This document shows, in pieces, positions 63,118-64,000 of a stretch of 64,000 bases of DNA (position 1 is the stretch's first letter; each line of letters begins with the position of its first letter). Made by a program: the position numbers and the translations under genes. The notes beneath the pieces are model-generated. The model worked only from the letters and a program-made list of their open reading frames with translations, searched no databases and was not told the DNA's origin. The stretch is taken from NCBI GenBank assembly GCA_026413225.1, contig CM048552.1, forward strand, positions 195,065,553 through 195,129,552, in the 5' to 3' direction. The stretch comes from Otis tarda (lineage: Eukaryota; Chordata; Aves; Otidiformes; Otididae).

Positions 63118-64000
63118 CTGCTTTAAGAATGAAAACAGAGTAAGAATAGTAACTGAAGACCACAGAGCAGTTATGATAGCAAAAAACACAAAACAAAACG
63201 CTGAAATAATGGAACATTTTGAGACAATACGTAGACTATTATACAAGTTTTTTTCTGTAGTATGTTGAAAGCAAAACAACATTAACATAGAAAACAGTAT
63301 TTGTAAGCACCAGCAGCACAAATCAAAACATAACTGACTTCAAGAAATGTCATTTTTCTTCATAAGAATCCACTAACAGTGAAGCTGATGTTAACACAGC
63401 AGTATAGCAAGTTGTTTGAAACTTCAAATAAATGAAGGTAAATAAATATATGGTAACTAGTAATTCTATAAAGTATTTTTTTTCCAGCCATATGGCAGTA
63501 AATAACATTGGCATGTAAACCAGCAGCGTTAGAGTATAACAAGGAGGATTACAAAGTCCAAAGTCTCTGTAAAACCCTGCGTCATGATTCAGGGTTTCTG
63601 AATCATGGTAATTAAAAGATTATTTTGAACATAGTGCTGTGCCATCACATATTTAAAAAAAATATTTAATTAGAAGATCAATCATTGAGAACTAAAAGAA
63701 AATTACCTGAATGTAGCCACAGTAAAACAGGCTTGCAATCTACTGTTGAATTTATTTCTAGTAGATTGGTTCTTAGAACTTCCCCTGCCTACTCACACAA
63801 GTGTACAAGAAAGAAAGACCATTTTGTCTAGTAATATTGAAGCCAAAGTCATTGTTATGTCTGCATGATGTCTGAAAAAAAATACCTCCAGTCAGAAAAG
63901 TTTTATTCTTTTGCACTCCAATACTCCTATAAGAATCTGTAAGTTCATGGCTGAATTAGAAACCTAAGAAAATATTAATAAATTTCTTTACGCCTACTGC
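63118..64000 (-). other. NUP58: NUP58 intron, continuing past the window edge
   Basis: No FG-type coding sequence is recognisable, so the first exon(s), promoter and start codon lie beyond 64000. Confidence 0.75.

Noticed and set aside
63800-63900. Possible first-exon sequence of NUP58 near a T-rich cag acceptor on the - strand
   Set aside because: The translation after the acceptor is not FG/Gly/Thr-rich and does not match the expected N-terminal region.

Overview
The window is vertebrate nuclear DNA, most probably from a bird. It carries intron-split genes whose products I recognise as vertebrate ATP8A2, SHISA2 and NUP58. It also carries several copies of chicken repeat 1 (CR1), the dominant avian LINE, with the typical attctatg-type 3' ends. 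I see no bacterial-style operon, CRISPR array, rRNA or viral gene. I cannot name the species.

Layout from left to right. (1) 1-7.6 kb: the last coding exon of ATP8A2 (+ strand, 258-355), then a probable very long 3' UTR ending near an AATAAA at 7572. (2) 7.6-14.9 kb: intergenic DNA with a degenerate LINE reverse-transcriptase relic near 12.28-12.43 kb and a strongly strand-asymmetric simple-repeat block at 13.89-14.04 kb. (3) 14.9-20.96 kb: SHISA2 on the - strand. It has two coding exons giving a complete protein of about 285 residues, a long 3' UTR, one 2-kb intron and a GC-rich CpG-island promoter with a TATA-like box and an NRF-1 palindrome. (4) 21-30.3 kb: intergenic DNA with a 30-base poly(A) run and a CR1 fragment. 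(5) 30.3-64 kb: NUP58 (NUPL1) on the - strand. Fourteen coding exons (63117 down to 32336) splice in frame to about 514 residues plus stop. Only the extreme N-terminus (roughly 80 residues in human) lies beyond the right edge. Its introns hold four CR1 fragments, many A/C-rich tracts and a (TA)/(CA) microsatellite.

The genes are independent in function: a P4-ATPase lipid flippase, an ER-resident Wnt/FGF receptor antagonist and a nuclear-pore channel subunit. The most notable points are: a gene order that differs from my recollection of human 13q12 and fits a local inversion; a GC-AG intron and a 25-nt exon in NUP58; a perfect 12-bp POU-dimer (MORE) palindrome in the probable SHISA2 3' UTR; a 21-bp-arm inverted repeat carrying E-boxes in the last NUP58 intron; and a LINE relic that keeps motif spacing but has lost one catalytic Asp. 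I found no convincing new multi-gene system; this is mostly an ordinary avian genic region.
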